Below, one piece after another: positions 38,173 through 50,961 of a stretch of 64,000 bases of DNA. The stretch comes from Glossina fuscipes (lineage: Eukaryota; Arthropoda; Insecta; Diptera; Glossinidae): positions 2,543,046 through 2,607,045 of the forward strand of contig NW_023998414.1 of NCBI RefSeq assembly GCF_014805625.2. Direction: 5' to 3'. A program made the position numbers and the translations under genes. The notes under the pieces are model-generated. The model was not told where the DNA came from and made no database searches. It saw nothing but the letters and a program-made list of their open reading frames with translations. Every line of letters begins with the position of its first letter. Position 1 is the stretch's first letter.

Positions 38173-40268
38173 GCTTATCCTCGCTCAATGACAAATACCG
38201 TATCGCAAAACATTTGGCTGATTCTTGCCGATCATCTTTTCAATTGGATAAAATCATTTGAGAGGGAAGCACACAACGCGACATTTACGCGTTTTTATTA
38301 TTTAATTTTTGAATCGTAATATAAGTGACTTATATATGTTATGCAATTCACTAACACTAAAGTATTGCGACGACCGAAGTATTGGCGGACCATTCGCATG
38401 GGAAGAGCGTTTGGCATAGCAACGTTTTCGATTATTTAGTTCGAGTTAAACTTTGTACGTAAACTGTGTAGAGCTAACTCTTAATAAATTTTCCAATCTC
38501 CGCATAGCAGCCAATTAGTCAATAAATTTGAATTTGCCCTGACTTGATGCTTGCAATTCGTGTTGCGATTCTTTTGCGTTGCCATTGCCTGAGCCGGAAC
38601 TGGCATTAAATCTTCATTAACTTTTCGCTTACTTTTTATGTCTCACATCTGAATATCCAAAGAGCAAAAGAAAGCAAAATGAAAAAAATATGAAAAGAAA
38701 TAATGAAAAAAGCATTCATCGAACCATCGGATCGCAGTGATTTATATGTGAAACATAACATATTGACGTTTTTGGATAGAGTGAGTAACGAGGCATTACA
38801 AAGGTGTTCGAAAAGTTTTTTTTTATGAAACGTGGTACCTTAAAAATGATAATGATGCGATATATGATAAGAATGCTTTTGTTGATCAAAAAAAAAAAAA
38901 AAAAAAAAAAATTTTTTTTTCCTTCAACTCTAGACTCGACTTAATTATTCATAAAAGGTTGATTGTTCGCAATGTCAGTAATTTGTTTAAACAATTTTCA
39001 ATGCAATCAAAGAGATCGAAAAAATTTTAAATTTATGAATAAATTCTTAAACAACAAAATGCCACCAAGATGGAAAGCGAAACGAAAGGTGAGAGACTTT
39101 CTCGTTCTACGATAAAAATCATCTCAAGCTTTAAAAATTTTATACTATAGTTTAAGGGGGATTGGAAATAGCCTCATTTGTGTGTCCACCTACTACGGCT
39201 AGGCGGGACGCTTCTCTTTTTCGCATCTATCATTCATGATTGGGGCTCGGAAAGGGCCAATCTTAAGTTGCAAAGGTATTGCTTATTGCACGCCGACCTG
39301 CTGCTGAAACTGTTATGCTCATCATATTTATCTTAAAAACAATGCAATTTTGTTACTCTACAGCACAGCCTGTGGTCAGCAAAGAATCGATTTTTGTTTT
39401 TGTTCCTTTCCTTTCTCTTCCTTTTAAAACCGAAATGTGGCCAATTTATGTGCTACTGTGGGTGTATCGACATCAGTCTTCTTATGTAAGAACATGCAAT
39501 ATTTTTGCAAAATTTCGACATTGCGGACATAAGGACACGTATAGATTAATTCCAAACTTAATATTACTCTAGAATGTACGTAAGTTGATAAAGTCTTCGT
39601 TGCTTAGTTTTTGCATGCCATGCAAGCCTTTTCTATTCCTTTAAATAATCTTGAGAACTGGGTATACAAAATTTTGTGCCTCAGTCGTTTTACATGCATG
39701 CTAAGCGTATCAGGTTGAACATAATTTTATATCACTACTATGAGGATATGACGTTAAAGGAAATTTTAGTATAAAGTCATCGAATCAGGCGTTTATTCCT
39801 CAAGTTTGTAATGCAAACATACTATGTAAGAATTGCGCTTTGACTTATACGATTTTTATTTAAAAATTATTTCACATTAGTGACTCGTTTTTGGACTTTT
39901 GTGAAATTTCAATATTGGAAAAGTAATTTTTACAAATTATTTCCGCATCAATCTGCTCTTATGATGATACCATTGATAGTTCGTGATTCATTGGAGCAAG
40001 GCTCCTAATATCCTAACGCAATTCCAAGGCACAGTGTGTAAAAATTAAGTTGCATCGCATGATTTTTGTGGCAAGCTCATCTACGCTAAAGTTCTCTGCT
40101 AATAAATTGATAGTGTCACGACCTATATGACATGTTGTTGAACGTTTTTGTTGAAGCCATATATCGTCCAACATTTTGTTACAAAAAATCACTTGCCCAT
40201 CTTTCTGTAGTCCAATAATTTCATGAATTGGTTAACAAGGTAAGCAAACCTAAGCATTTTGAAGAATT
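37291..40268. other. gene-free stretch
   Basis: T-run at 38143-38169 and an A24T9 junction at 38888-38920. Faint type A-like words occur at about 38790-38815 (GGCATTACAAAGGTGTTCG) and 39515-39575 but are too decayed to call separately. A 72-codon minus frame at 40013-40231 is open but unrecognised. Confidence 0.65.
38888..38920. repeat. A24-T9 homopolymer junction
   Basis: Twenty-four A residues run directly into nine T residues, so the run can fold on itself. Confidence 0.9.
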
Positions 40269-40703
40269 TATATATATATATATATATATATAACATATTT
40301 TTATATATAAAATTGCATTTAAATAATTGATAAATAAACAACTTAACGCCTGCTCATTGTTTATGATGTTATAAAATTAAATTTGATTGTTTTTCCTTTT
40401 TAAAGAAAAATATGAAAAAAAAGCAAAACAAAAAAAAAAAAAAAAACAAAATAAAAAAATTTATTCCATAATAATCATAATGAATGAGCCTAAGGGTATA
40501 GAAATGTAATGCAATTAAAATTAAACCGAATCCAAACAATAGAGTGATAAATAACAATCGAAAGTTGATTTATAGAAACAATTAAAAATCAGAAATGAAT
40601 AAATATTTAATCATTTCTGGTCTCTCACTTTCGTTAAACGAATCGAGCATAAGTAAATGTTTATTTGCATCTCTTTTATATTGATTATGTTCATATATGT
40701 ATG

Positions 40704-40739
<36 letters not shown>

Positions 40740-42537
40740 TGTACACTTATATACTTAAGAATCAAAATTCATTTCTTAAAATGACTTACTTATTATCCCT
40801 TTCATCCTTTTTCACGCATCAACTTGAAACAGAATATATAATAATGATAATAATAATAATAATAATAACAACAATGATAATACCAAGTCGGTTGCACGTA
40901 TTCAAAGAGCCATCATTTTGAAGATTTATTTTAAATTACTTTTATTATTATTATTTTTTTCTTTTTTTTTTTTTGCAAAACCATGATAAGCACTAAAGTC
41001 AAAGCTGAAAAGTTTTTACATATTTATACATATATATATATATATATATATATGCTACAATGTACGCAAACAAGTACTTACTGGCTATGCTCACAGATGA
41101 GTCCACTATGCTTAGGAGCATCTGTCAAAGTGTGTATATATATGCAGCTACTACCTCTAAGCTGTAAAAGTTATACCGTTGAAGGGAATGTACAACATAG
41201 TGTTCTTTTAACTGATTACCGGCGTATTATGAGAGAGCAAACGAGAGGAGATGATATAATATATATGCTAAAGATCGCGGGAACCGATAACCGGTAACGT
41301 ATTATAAAAGCAATAGACTGGAACTACTTAAGTATAGCGTCTCATAAGTTGCTCTTTCCAATCCATTCAATCCACTACCACGAACAACAGGCTCAATTGT
41401 GACGATCGTTCAAGAGAAATGGGTGAAAAAATTCGAAAATTATTTGATTGCAATCAGTCATCAGCAGTATTGTACTAAAATGTGCTACCGTCCTCGCCGC
41501 ATTCACTGCACATGTTCGCGACTCATATCTATTTCAATCGATAATTTGCTTTCCATTCGTATGACGATAGAGGTAACCTCAAAAAAGCCCAGATATGCCC
41601 CCAATAGCTTTCGTAGTAAGACAGTAAGAAAAATATGCAGCCATCGCGGGACAATAAAATTGAATAAAATACCATTCCCTTGATATGAAGAGTCGCTTTC
41701 ATAAAACAAAATATCGATCATGATTTGTTTGCGCATCTGGTACGATATACTGAATTGGCACAAGATCCCTTCAATAGAAACACGACATACGATTATATAC
41801 AGGGGTCGGAAGTCGCATAGTCAAGTAAACGAAATTGGAATCGCGTTGTGGGTAAACAAAACAGGCTTAAGCGGTCTTCTTGCTTTGTAGGCTTTGTAGG
41901 TTTGTCCCCACAAAAAAAAAAAAAAAAAAAACAAAAAAAAAAAAGAAAATCTTGAACGAAATTTAGCTCGACATTGTTAACTAAAGTCATGTGAAATGTT
42001 TGCGAATGAAACGCTAATGTGCCAGGTTTTTATGCCACAATTAACAAAACAATTGTTTAAATTCGGACCTTGAATATCCCGATCATTGTTCTCTTAGTTG
42101 TTTTGTTTTTTGTTTTTTTTTTTTCCATGCATCGATTAATGCCGCTTGCCTTCTGGTGTGTTCTTTGTTTATCGATAAATGCAATCAACCCTAATAATGG
42201 ATACTTGATACAGTGCTTTTTAACCCATTACAAGCAAACATAAATCATTTCTTGGACATTTTGAGTGGAACTAAAAATCCTTTTCTTGCTTATTTTGTTT
42301 TTTTTTTGTTCTTTTTTTTTTTGTGAAATTCTAACAAAATTTATAAATCAACTCATGTTCGAAATCATACACATGCGCACCTACGTGATTAACACGATGC
42401 ATGTATTATACATGTCAGAGGCAAGAACATGTATATATATACATACATAAAAGTTCAAAAAAACAATGTCAACTCAGTGGCGATAATGCCTGCTAGACTG
42501 TAATTAACAAGAATTTATGACATTTTAATTTATTACC
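40269..42537. other. gene-free stretch
   Basis: TA runs at 40269-40290 and 41030-41054, (GTAT)n at 40711-40742, an (AAT)n run near 40846-40866, A-runs at 41911-41944. The block 41160-41760 is open on both strands without a recognisable product. Confidence 0.7.
40711..40742. repeat. (GTAT)n microsatellite
   Basis: About eight GTAT units next to shorter TATG/TATA segments. Confidence 0.92.
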
Positions 42538-43110
42538 GAAAACACAGAGTGAAAATAAAACAAGAACAAGAAAAAAAAAAAAAAAAAAAGAAATGAAAAA
42601 GCGAAAGAGAGAAAGAGTGAAAAAGGTTAAACGTAGAAAATACCTCATACATGAAAAATGCCAGCAAGCCTTTTAAAAGGCGATTGCAATCCTTAGCTGG
42701 CTTGAAAATCACACAATAAAATATTATGAAAGCAAAAGAGGAGGGAGACGAAGAAGAAGAAGAAGAAAAAAAAGAAGAAGAAGAAGAAGAGGTTGAAAAA
42801 AAAATATACTTGAAATGTAGCCAAAAACCTAAACATTTTTCTTTAGAAACCAAAAAACCATGAAATTGTTTTAATAAAAACTCAAGAGAGGCCTCGAAAC
42901 AAAAATAAAAATAAACGCAAAACGAAAAGGTAAAGGAAAGAAATATGATATGAAACAAACTATAATTTAAAATGAAAAATCATTTTATAAACAAAGTGTA
43001 GAGTAAAACGAAAAAAAAATAGAACAAGTTGAATTTTTTTTCGAATTTCACTATGAATAGAAATTTAGTTATGTTTAAATCTTCAAAAAAACAAAAAAAA
43101 AAAAAAAAAA
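42538..43110. repeat. purine-rich (plus-strand) tract with (GAA)n core
   Basis: The plus strand is dominated by A and G for several hundred bases: GAAAAAGCGAAAGAGAGAAA at about 42594, a (GAA)n run at 42750-42791, and A-runs at 42570-42589 and 43093-43110, with short mixed breaks (for example 42655-42715). The 141-codon minus frame across it is a Ser/Phe-rich reading of the tract rather than a gene. Such tracts can form triplex DNA. Confidence 0.75.
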
Positions 43111-43320
43111 ATATAAATAGATTTGTTGCCCTTAAGACCTACAAAAGAATAAATAAAAAAAGGGTAAAGAAAATATTTGCGATCGTAGGCGAAAGCGTAA
43201 ACTCTATCGATTATAAGCTTATCGGGGGAAGTTTGGAAGTTTGCATTGTGTTTGCATTTCAAAGGGATCGATTTCGGGTAAATCGTTGCAACAAAATTGG
43301 CAGAATCATCTAAATTTTAT

Positions 43321-43324
<4 letters not shown>

Positions 43325-43353
<29 letters not shown>
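43325..43353. repeat. poly(A) run, 29 nt
   Basis: Twenty-nine consecutive A residues. Confidence 0.95.
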
Positions 43354-43355
<2 letters not shown>

Positions 43356-44124
43356 AAGTCTAATAAGAGAGATGACAATAAACATAAACGTACATGACTA
43401 TGAATAAGTTATGGATATGTAGATATGTGAAATTTGTCTACTCATAGGCTCAATATTTTTTTTTTTTTAGAGAAACCCTAATATATGAAATTGTCAAAGA
43501 ATATGCACCGCTATGCGACCACTGGTAAGATATTAAGCCGCTTATTATTTTAGGAGGATTTTATTGCCGACTCGGCGACACTATATTGTGTATTGTAATT
43601 TGCATTTTTCCCCCTCGCAGTTTGCTTTCATCCGATTGCGGTCGGCAAGCAGATCAGTTGTTAATCAGGTTTCTGTCGCTTTCTTTCTTTCTTTCTTTCA
43701 TTCATTGTAATAAACGTGAATGAATGAACGTGATGAAGCCCTTCATTTTTTCGTTTTTTTTTTTTTTTTGGAGCAGGAGAGGAAATGCTTAAATAAAGAA
43801 AAAATGAGAAAGAAATAGATATAGAAAAAGAGAGTGTGGGGAGGGCCGGCGGCCGCCGCAAGAGGGAAAGAAATAGTTATAATGGGATTTATGTTTTATA
43901 TGGAGTTCGGTATTAAACTTCAACTTTTCTCGGGCTATTATGCATTGTTCATACATAATTTTCATACCAATACATACATGGGTTGAGGGAGTGTATCAAA
44001 GATATCAAAAACTATATATATATATATATATATATATATTTTCTTCATAAATATGGAGACAGACTATAGTATAGACTTGCGAACCGACAGACAGGTGCAT
44101 AAAACTTTTGTAGAAAAACCCCGG

Positions 44125-44155
44125 TTTTTTTTTTTTTTTTTTTACTTTTTTCTTT

Positions 44156-44187
<32 letters not shown>

Positions 44188-44192
44188 TTTTT
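44125..44192. repeat. interrupted poly(T) tract, 68 nt
   Basis: T-runs broken by single A or C residues over 68 nt. Confidence 0.93.
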
Positions 44193-44342
44193 GTATAAAT
44201 GTTGTGCTCACATGGGCACGTCATAAATATAACATGACTCAGCTTTGTGTTTATGATATGACTAAATGTATGTAGTTACGTATATGTAAATATATATTTA
44301 TTTTTATTTTCATCACACAACACTTCACTTATTCTTATTCAC

Positions 44343-44374
<32 letters not shown>

Positions 44375-45425
44375 TCCGCCTTGAGAATATTTTTCTACTT
44401 TTTATGTTTTTTTTCTCTCTACAGTTTCATCATTGCGGTTCACTGTCAATAATACATATATGTAGCAGTATAAGAATGTATGTGTTTGTCTGTGTATATA
44501 TGTTTGCTATTATGCCTGTATGTGTTTCCATATATATATATGATGTTATTCATGACCTTTACCAAGTCATAAAACTCAAAATATTTGCTCCGTTACACAA
44601 AATGACAAATATATATAAATTTGTTTTTTCCTTTTGCTTTATTTTTTATTTTTACTTTTTTTTTTTTTTTTTTTTTTTTTGTTTCTTTGTTAAGCCTTAT
44701 TGCAGAAAATTGCATTGACATGCCAATATCATGTGTTTGAAAAATTATGAAAGGAAGCGAAGGGAAAAAGAAGGTTAAATGTGTATAAAAACATATGTGT
44801 ATGCGTGCGTGCGTGTATGCGTGCGTGTGTGCATGAGTGATATGAATGTTCTTTGAAAGCCCGTTTGTAAATTTTATTAAAAACTACAGCAAAACTATGT
44901 AACAGCGATGAACGGGACGTATGAGCGAGATGCCGTATAAAGTTTTTATAAAAATTATTAAAGAAGAAGAGTAATTTGTCGATAATAAATATATTGAAAG
45001 AGAAAAACCAAAACAGGAACATAGAAGACAGGAACATATAAGAGGAAGCCAAATGCAGCCGCCCCTTAAGTCACCAAATAAGTTTTGAGAGGAGTAATAA
45101 ATTTTATTATGTTGCTTTTGCTTTTTGAGCGAATGCCGGGAAATGATGTTACATTAAAAGAAAAGTAAAGAAAAAAAAAAGAAGAAAACGAAGAAGAAGA
45201 AGAAGAAGAAAAATATCACATCATACTCGTTTAAATATTGTTGATTTGAATAAATTTTTAATTCGTTTTACTATTACTTTTGCCCCTTAGTATCGCCGTA
45301 TAGCGAATTTGCTGCCAAATACGGTACAGAAAATTGTTATTTTCTTTTTCACATATTTTTGCTCTTAAATCAATGTCGCGGACAGCTTACGTTTATATAT
45401 ACGTTTATACATATATACATATGTA

Positions 45426-45471
<46 letters not shown>
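45426..45471. repeat. (CT)n microsatellite
   Basis: About 23 CT units with one TTT interruption. Confidence 0.95.
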
Positions 45472-45474
<3 letters not shown>

Positions 45475-47676
45475 CGTCAAGACCATAGTTACGGATTAAA
45501 GCTTAATTGCTTTAACTTACTTATCATCATCTACTTACGCTTACTTCATATATTACTTTTATCACAAACATTTATTTAAGATTTTTTCTTTTTACCAATA
45601 CTGTACGCTTCCTACACCAGAAGTGTTTATTAGGCTCGATAGCATGTCTTCTTATCCTAAGCTAACATAATGAAAGCTTATGAAGATTTTCGCAGTAATT
45701 TTAAACAGTAATAGCAAAGCATAAGACAGAGTCCATTTTATGGATTTACAATCAAGATAGTTTGTCAAAAAATCCGGCACGCATTGGCTAAAATAATAAA
45801 TAGCGAAGCGATGACTCTGAGGAAGTGTCTGAATATATCGCATGTGGGAATTGAAAATTGATTATACGTTAATGTTGCGAACTTTTTTTGCCGAATCCTA
45901 GGCTCCATTCACAAGATCTTTTCTTTTTGGGTGAGACCGATGGGCATTTTAATAATGGTCGACTTGCGTACTTCTTGCAGTCAAGTGAGATTAAATCGTG
46001 AAGATAAAATCCATTTTGGAATTTCACACGTGAACTTGGCTTCATGTGTCTGCCCGTTAAGACCGTACATAGCCAATCTCAGCGTATAGCTTACCCTTAT
46101 TGTTTATAATCCATTGCTTCCGTATACTGATATTGCATTTACTGCAATTCTGTTCGAAGGAGATGGCGATGCCATCGTATGTGTTCGTTCACTTTAACAA
46201 TCACCTACAAGCAGTGCAATGATCGAGCCATTTAGGTGTATGTTGCAAGTCACAAGGGAATACGAATATCTAAGATTGCGTCACGGCGAACATAAACACG
46301 TATCGGCAAATGGACGCTTATGCTGGCCGAAAAAAAAATCGATTTTACGCCTTTCGGCATTCATTTTAGTTAAGCTTGTGACCGTATAGACGTTATGTAT
46401 TGCTTTCCATTTCTTTTCTTCTTCTTCTTCTTTAATATTTTTTTTTTTTTTTTTTTTGTTTTTTTGGCACGATGTTATGCATTAAGAACTGATTTGATTC
46501 GTGAATTTATTTAAAAAATTCAAAATTTTAAAATAAAAAAAAATAAAAAAATGGAAATAAAAAATAAACTGAAATGTAAAAAAAAAATAGTTGAAGTCAT
46601 TAGCTTCGCGTCATTCACAGCTCAATAACTTTATGTCCGTGAAGAGGTTTTTGAAAAAAATTCATAGCCAAAACTTTTTTCCCTTTTAATAATGAACATC
46701 AATGCGCTGTCATTTACCAAAAGGTAAAGTCATTTGTATTATTATTATTATTATTATTATTTCCTGTTTTTTTCTTTTTGATATGTTCTATATATAGCTT
46801 TCGCATAAATATTTATGCTTGTCGGATGTAGACATAAAAACGAATCATGAAATCATGAATCATTTGTCATGATATGAAAAGTTATCGCGTTTATGACTTC
46901 ATTTACACAGAAATTTCAAATTTGATTTTATTTTTATAACCAGCACAAGAGATTCAAGCATATTTAGCGAAGCGTTTTGCGAATATGTGCAACGAATTTC
47001 GCAAAGCCGTGAATATCGAAAGATGCGATGATGTTGTCGAATGTAAATTCTTCTGGTTATTTTTTTTTTTTCTTTTCCTTTTCTTTCCCCATTTTAACTA
47101 AATAGGAAAAATAGTATAGTTTCGTTTATTGCGCCTAGAAGTGTGCAGCAATTTTCATTTCCTGTTGTGCGAGTCAATTTAATCATAACCGTCTGTCTCT
47201 GTCTCTTCACATCTCCTATCTGTCGGTTATCCGCCATCGAAATGATGGAAATTTTAATTAGAAGAAGTAAAAATTACTGCACAATGCAGTTTGCAAACGC
47301 ACGCATGCAAAAGCTTAAGAATTTTATTTAAAATTCTCTTGCTATGTGTTATTTAACATTTATTGTCAAATTTCATTTCCACTTTTTTTTTCTATCTTTA
47401 TAAAGTATTCCCTTATATGCTGTGATCGCGAGACGTATGAGTGATTTTTAATACACATATTTTACATCTACTCTCTCAGCATCATGCACGTAAATATTTA
47501 GCATTGTTTAAATGTTATACAAAAAGATAGCATAAAATTTATTTGAATGCAATTTTCTTGTTATCAGGTAGAAAATTTGAAATTCAGATATAAGTTCGAT
47601 GAGAAATTTTTATTGAAGTTTCGAGAGAGAGAAAAAGATTAAGTTTTTGAGTGAATCTTATACATCTTGTATCCCT

Positions 47677-47928
47677 TTAACTTTTTCGGGGCGGATGGCC
47701 GTCAATGAGTGCAAAGCATAGCCGAAAAAGTTGTCATTCAGTGGCCGCCACTTGGGTGGTGTGTGCCCGATCGGTTGCCAACCAAAAGCGCTCACTATAA
47801 CTATAACCATAAGACAAGTATCGTTCGTCACCGCATTGGGCATTTATTTTGGTTAGGCCAACTTGATACTTGCGCTCCTTAACTACCCCAGACGTATATA
47901 GAATAGGAACCGTTTTCAACTTTAGTCC
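47677..47928 (-). pseudogene. possible mariner transposase catalytic-domain remnant
   Basis: On the minus strand one frame gives GVVKERKYQVGLTKINAQ (about 47889-47836), recalling GVVYYELLPPGxTINA of mariner transposases. Twenty-odd residues later comes DRAHTTQVAATE, a TGA stop, QLFRLCFALIDGHPP, recalling DNARPHTxxxTxxxLxxLGWEVLxHPPYSPD. Order and approximate spacing fit, with about ten residues missing in between. One stop at 47734 and loss of similarity after HPP make it a pseudogene. Each match is individually weak, so chance remains possible. Confidence 0.4.
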
Positions 47929-48539
47929 CTAAAATACCAAAACCAAAGCCAGGGCCATTAGAAATGAAGAGAGGTCAAGGATGAAGCAAAAAGAAAAATT
48001 GCTTCCATTCTTAGAGATGATCTTCATACATTTTAACTATCCGCCAAAAATTTCTCTTTTCTTTTCCTTCTTTGCCATGTTGTCGTAGATATCTCTGAGG
48101 CTTTAAGTTTGTTTTTTTTTTTTTGGATAATAAAGGGGTGCACGATTGAACAACATTTCAGTTAGCCTAGGCACAGCACTTACCGATTGAAGCACACACC
48201 GACTAAGCTGCAGTCGCCTTCGTATCTCTTACTCTTTCGTTACTTCGCTTGGGCATCGTATAAGTGATTTCCAAATGGCGAAATTCAAAGAATTCGCTTT
48301 CGATTACGCGATTGAGGTAACTGAGCTGGGTGTTGTACTCGTGCCGATAAGTAAACCACTCTTTGCGAAAAATACTCCTCCGATAATGAATTGTGAAGAG
48401 TGTGATGGGACGACTCTACGGGAGTATTATGATGCTCGCATCGGTATTGAATGCTTTTGCGAATTGACCTTTGAATTCGGCTCTGCGTTCGGCTCTCTCG
48501 GTTTCTGAAATATTGAAAGAATTAATAATCGCCTACGAT
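47929..48539. other. less AT-rich stretch with unrecognised 78-codon ORF
   Basis: The plus-strand ATG frame 48275-48508 (begins MAKFKEFAFDYAIEV, contains NCEECDG, ends in a Phe/Gly-rich tail) lies in the least AT-rich patch nearby. It matches nothing I know; the minus strand is also partly open. There is no visible promoter. It could be an old exon, part of a dead element, or chance. Confidence 0.35.
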
Positions 48540-48660
48540 ATACGATTTCAAGAAGATGGTGTAATGTATATATGTAGAATCGCTTTCTGCATCGATCTAA
48601 AATTTGTCTGTTCGTCCGTCCGTCCGCCTGTTCGCCTGTTCGTCTTAATGTCCGTATTTT
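48540..48660 (+). mobile_element. interspersed element, type B copy 3
   Basis: AGAATCGCTTTCTGCATCGA followed by TCTAAAATTTGTCTG and a GTCC/GTTCG tract (48606-48645) matches the core and GTCY section of type B copy 2, in the opposite orientation. The upstream GATATACGATTTCAAGAAGA may be a decayed left part. Confidence 0.6.
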
Positions 48661-50880
48661 ATTTTTATATTCAAGCTACAGGTGACAATTAATGTGCTTG
48701 ATGCACATGCTAAGAACATTAAGTGTTTCTTCTTAAGTTAATTTGCTCATCGGTGATACGCAAGAAAAAGTTGTAAAACATATAAAAAATTCTGTTTATT
48801 TTAAATCCCTTAATATATTTTACACGATGGAACGCATCAGTGCTTTAAAAGTTTTCGTGAAGTTACGTTAAACAATTTATCACGCTACCGGGACAAAGGA
48901 AACTTTTTTATATTTATTTTTCTCGTCTCTTTTTCTTTTTGAAAATTTTCGAATTTTATTTCTATACGTATGTGACATCTTGCTTGCTTTAGAGATTTGA
49001 CCCAGTTTTTAGAAAAGTTTACCAAGGCGCATTCAACCAAATCACGTTTGATTTGTTAAAGTGCGGATATTAAGCGGATTTTTTGTTTCTTTTTTTTTTT
49101 TTTCCTTTTTTCTTTTGCCCTTTTCATATTTAAGTAGCCAACAAGAATTATTGCAAAATATTTGGAAATTTTCTACAAAACATGTTTCAATACTTTTGAT
49201 TTTCATTTAGAATAAGAGACCGTTGTAAACAAATATTTTCAGTAAAGATATTATATAAAGAATGGCAAGAGTAAAGAGAATAGCAATCAAAAGGTATAAT
49301 TACGTACCTCTTGCACGAAACGATTTTATTTTTATAGGAAATGGACAAAGCGCAACGGAATGTTTCAAATCAATTCATTAATCAGCTAAAACGATGAATG
49401 AATTTAAATTTTATGATATAGATTGTCACTTATTCTTCTTCTTCTTCTTCTTCTTCTTATTCTTCTTTTTCTTATTTAGTAAAGAGCATTTTTATAGCAT
49501 CGAAGGGGGATCTCTTTGTGAATGAGATTTTGCTCGATAGTAATTCGAAATTCGTCTGCTTTGAGTGTAAGCCCTTACTTAAGACATTGACCGGCATCCA
49601 TAATAGTTGATGGATAATGATTGATGATCACTCAAGATATTCTTATATATGTGTATTTTAACGAATCTAAATCTTGATTTGGTGAGAGGGTTTCCTTTAG
49701 TTTACTTTGGAAGATTTTTCTCATAACATAGAGATAGAAAAACGCTCACACGATTACACGTTAGGGACGCTTTCGGATAATCGCGTAGTAACTAAGAATG
49801 TGAGGAAAATGTAATGAACTCCTTCACAACTTCCAAATTAAAATACCACGGTCCAAAAATATGGCACAAATTCCTGTTAAGGAAATCTAATAGTCATCAA
49901 TAGCCATAGTCTATAAATAACGAAAAACAAACTACAAATTAAGAGGAAAAGTCTCTCCCAAAATGAACGCATTGGCAGGTGTCCAAATAAATTTGTCCCG
50001 TTTTTTTCTCTATCTATGGTCTATTGCCATTTATCGGGTAGCTTAGGGCTGCCCTGGCGGTAGAGAATTCGTGATTCCGGGGTTAAGTGCATCGATCTAA
50101 AGCAATGCCCATTAGAAGGAAACGAGTTTGCAAAATGTAGCGCATGCGATAAAAGTTTCCAGCCTAGACTGAAAATTATTTCCTAGCTTATGGACGGACA
50201 TATGCGAATTTTCATTATCGTTCAGATCAACGATTCTTTCACGAAACCCTGCAAATCAGATACTAAATGTTTCATAGTTTATCGTATTTTCAATCCAAGC
50301 GAACTCAATCATTTCCGTGCAGCTTCAGCTGCATTTTTATTCAGGTTAAGAACACAGCATGACAAACACCTCTTTGAACTTTGATATACAAAGAACGAGA
50401 ACATGCCGCACCACTATCAATATCTAAGTTATCTATACCTGGAATTACGGGAAAACTCAAAGCGATAGATGCGTTTTTTTGAAGCCATGGAACCAATGGA
50501 AAGTTCAGGGTTACGAATTAATTTGTACACTTATTACATATATATAACATATATGTATATACATATATAACTTTTGTAAGTAATGAATTTGAAAGAAGAA
50601 GAATTTCGAGCGATTCATGACCAACGTCGGCATCGGCGTACGCTGACTACATCGATAATATGTAAATGGAAAACTGGAGGTCTAATGTACACTAATATTT
50701 CCCATTTCTTGATCATTTTTACCTGGCAAAGTCGTCGATAAAAGTTTTTGCAAAATCCCTAATCATTTTTATTGAAAATTTTTTGATGCTCTATTACGAT
50801 AAAAAATTCGTTGAATTTTTATTATCACTAAAGAAACGTGACGTGATACCTTCAATTGTTTTAAATGACATTAAATATAT
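48661..50880. other. gene-free stretch
   Basis: (CTT)n at 49433-49458 and a small TATA array at about 50538-50570. The frame near 50087-50175 contains AKCSACDKSF, which resembles half a C2H2 zinc finger, but no His pair follows (see rejected). No gene supported. Confidence 0.7.
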
Positions 50881-50961
50881 GAATTAATTATTTAATTAAT
50901 TAATTACTTAATTTTTTAATTAATTAATTAATTACTTAATTTTTTAATTAATTAATTATTA
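50881..50961. repeat. (TTAA)n with a higher-order duplication
   Basis: TTAA/ATTA tetranucleotides are organised into two copies of a unit of about 25-29 bp ending TTACTTAATTTTT, plus a partial third. This is a higher-order repeat built on a tetranucleotide. Confidence 0.85.

Larger units (their letters stand above)
43111..47676. other. gene-free stretch with many homopolymers
   Basis: A29 at 43325-43353, (CTTT)n at 43678-43698, interrupted T-tract at 44125-44192, A29 at 44343-44371, T-run at 44657-44680, (GAA)n at 45190-45211, (CT)n at 45426-45471, (ATT)n at 46737-46760. The 45600-46400 block is of normal complexity but unrecognised. No gene supported. Confidence 0.75.

Noticed and set aside
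40013..40231. 72-codon open frame on the minus strand with balanced composition.
   Set aside because: It matches no family I know, and a frame of this length is expected by chance in a 64-kb window.
41503..41763. 86-codon minus-strand ORF with a hydrophobic middle, overlapping a 94-codon plus-strand ORF.
   Set aside because: No recognised family and no supporting signals; the two mutually overlapping frames cannot be told apart from chance.
42533..42958. 141-codon minus-strand ORF, Ser/Phe-rich.
   Set aside because: It is a translation of the purine-rich tract and its GAA repeat, with no domain outside the low-complexity part.
47658..47843. Minus-strand ORF with GWQPIGHTPP, at first read as the mariner GWEVLPHPP motif.
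   Set aside because: The neighbouring frame gives a more consistent series (GVV, TKINA, DRAHTT, HPP) in the correct order, so this frame was set aside.
50087..50175. Half of a C2H2 zinc finger (AKCSACDKSF) on the plus strand.
   Set aside because: The spacing to the following Leu is wrong, no His pair follows, and the frame ends at once.
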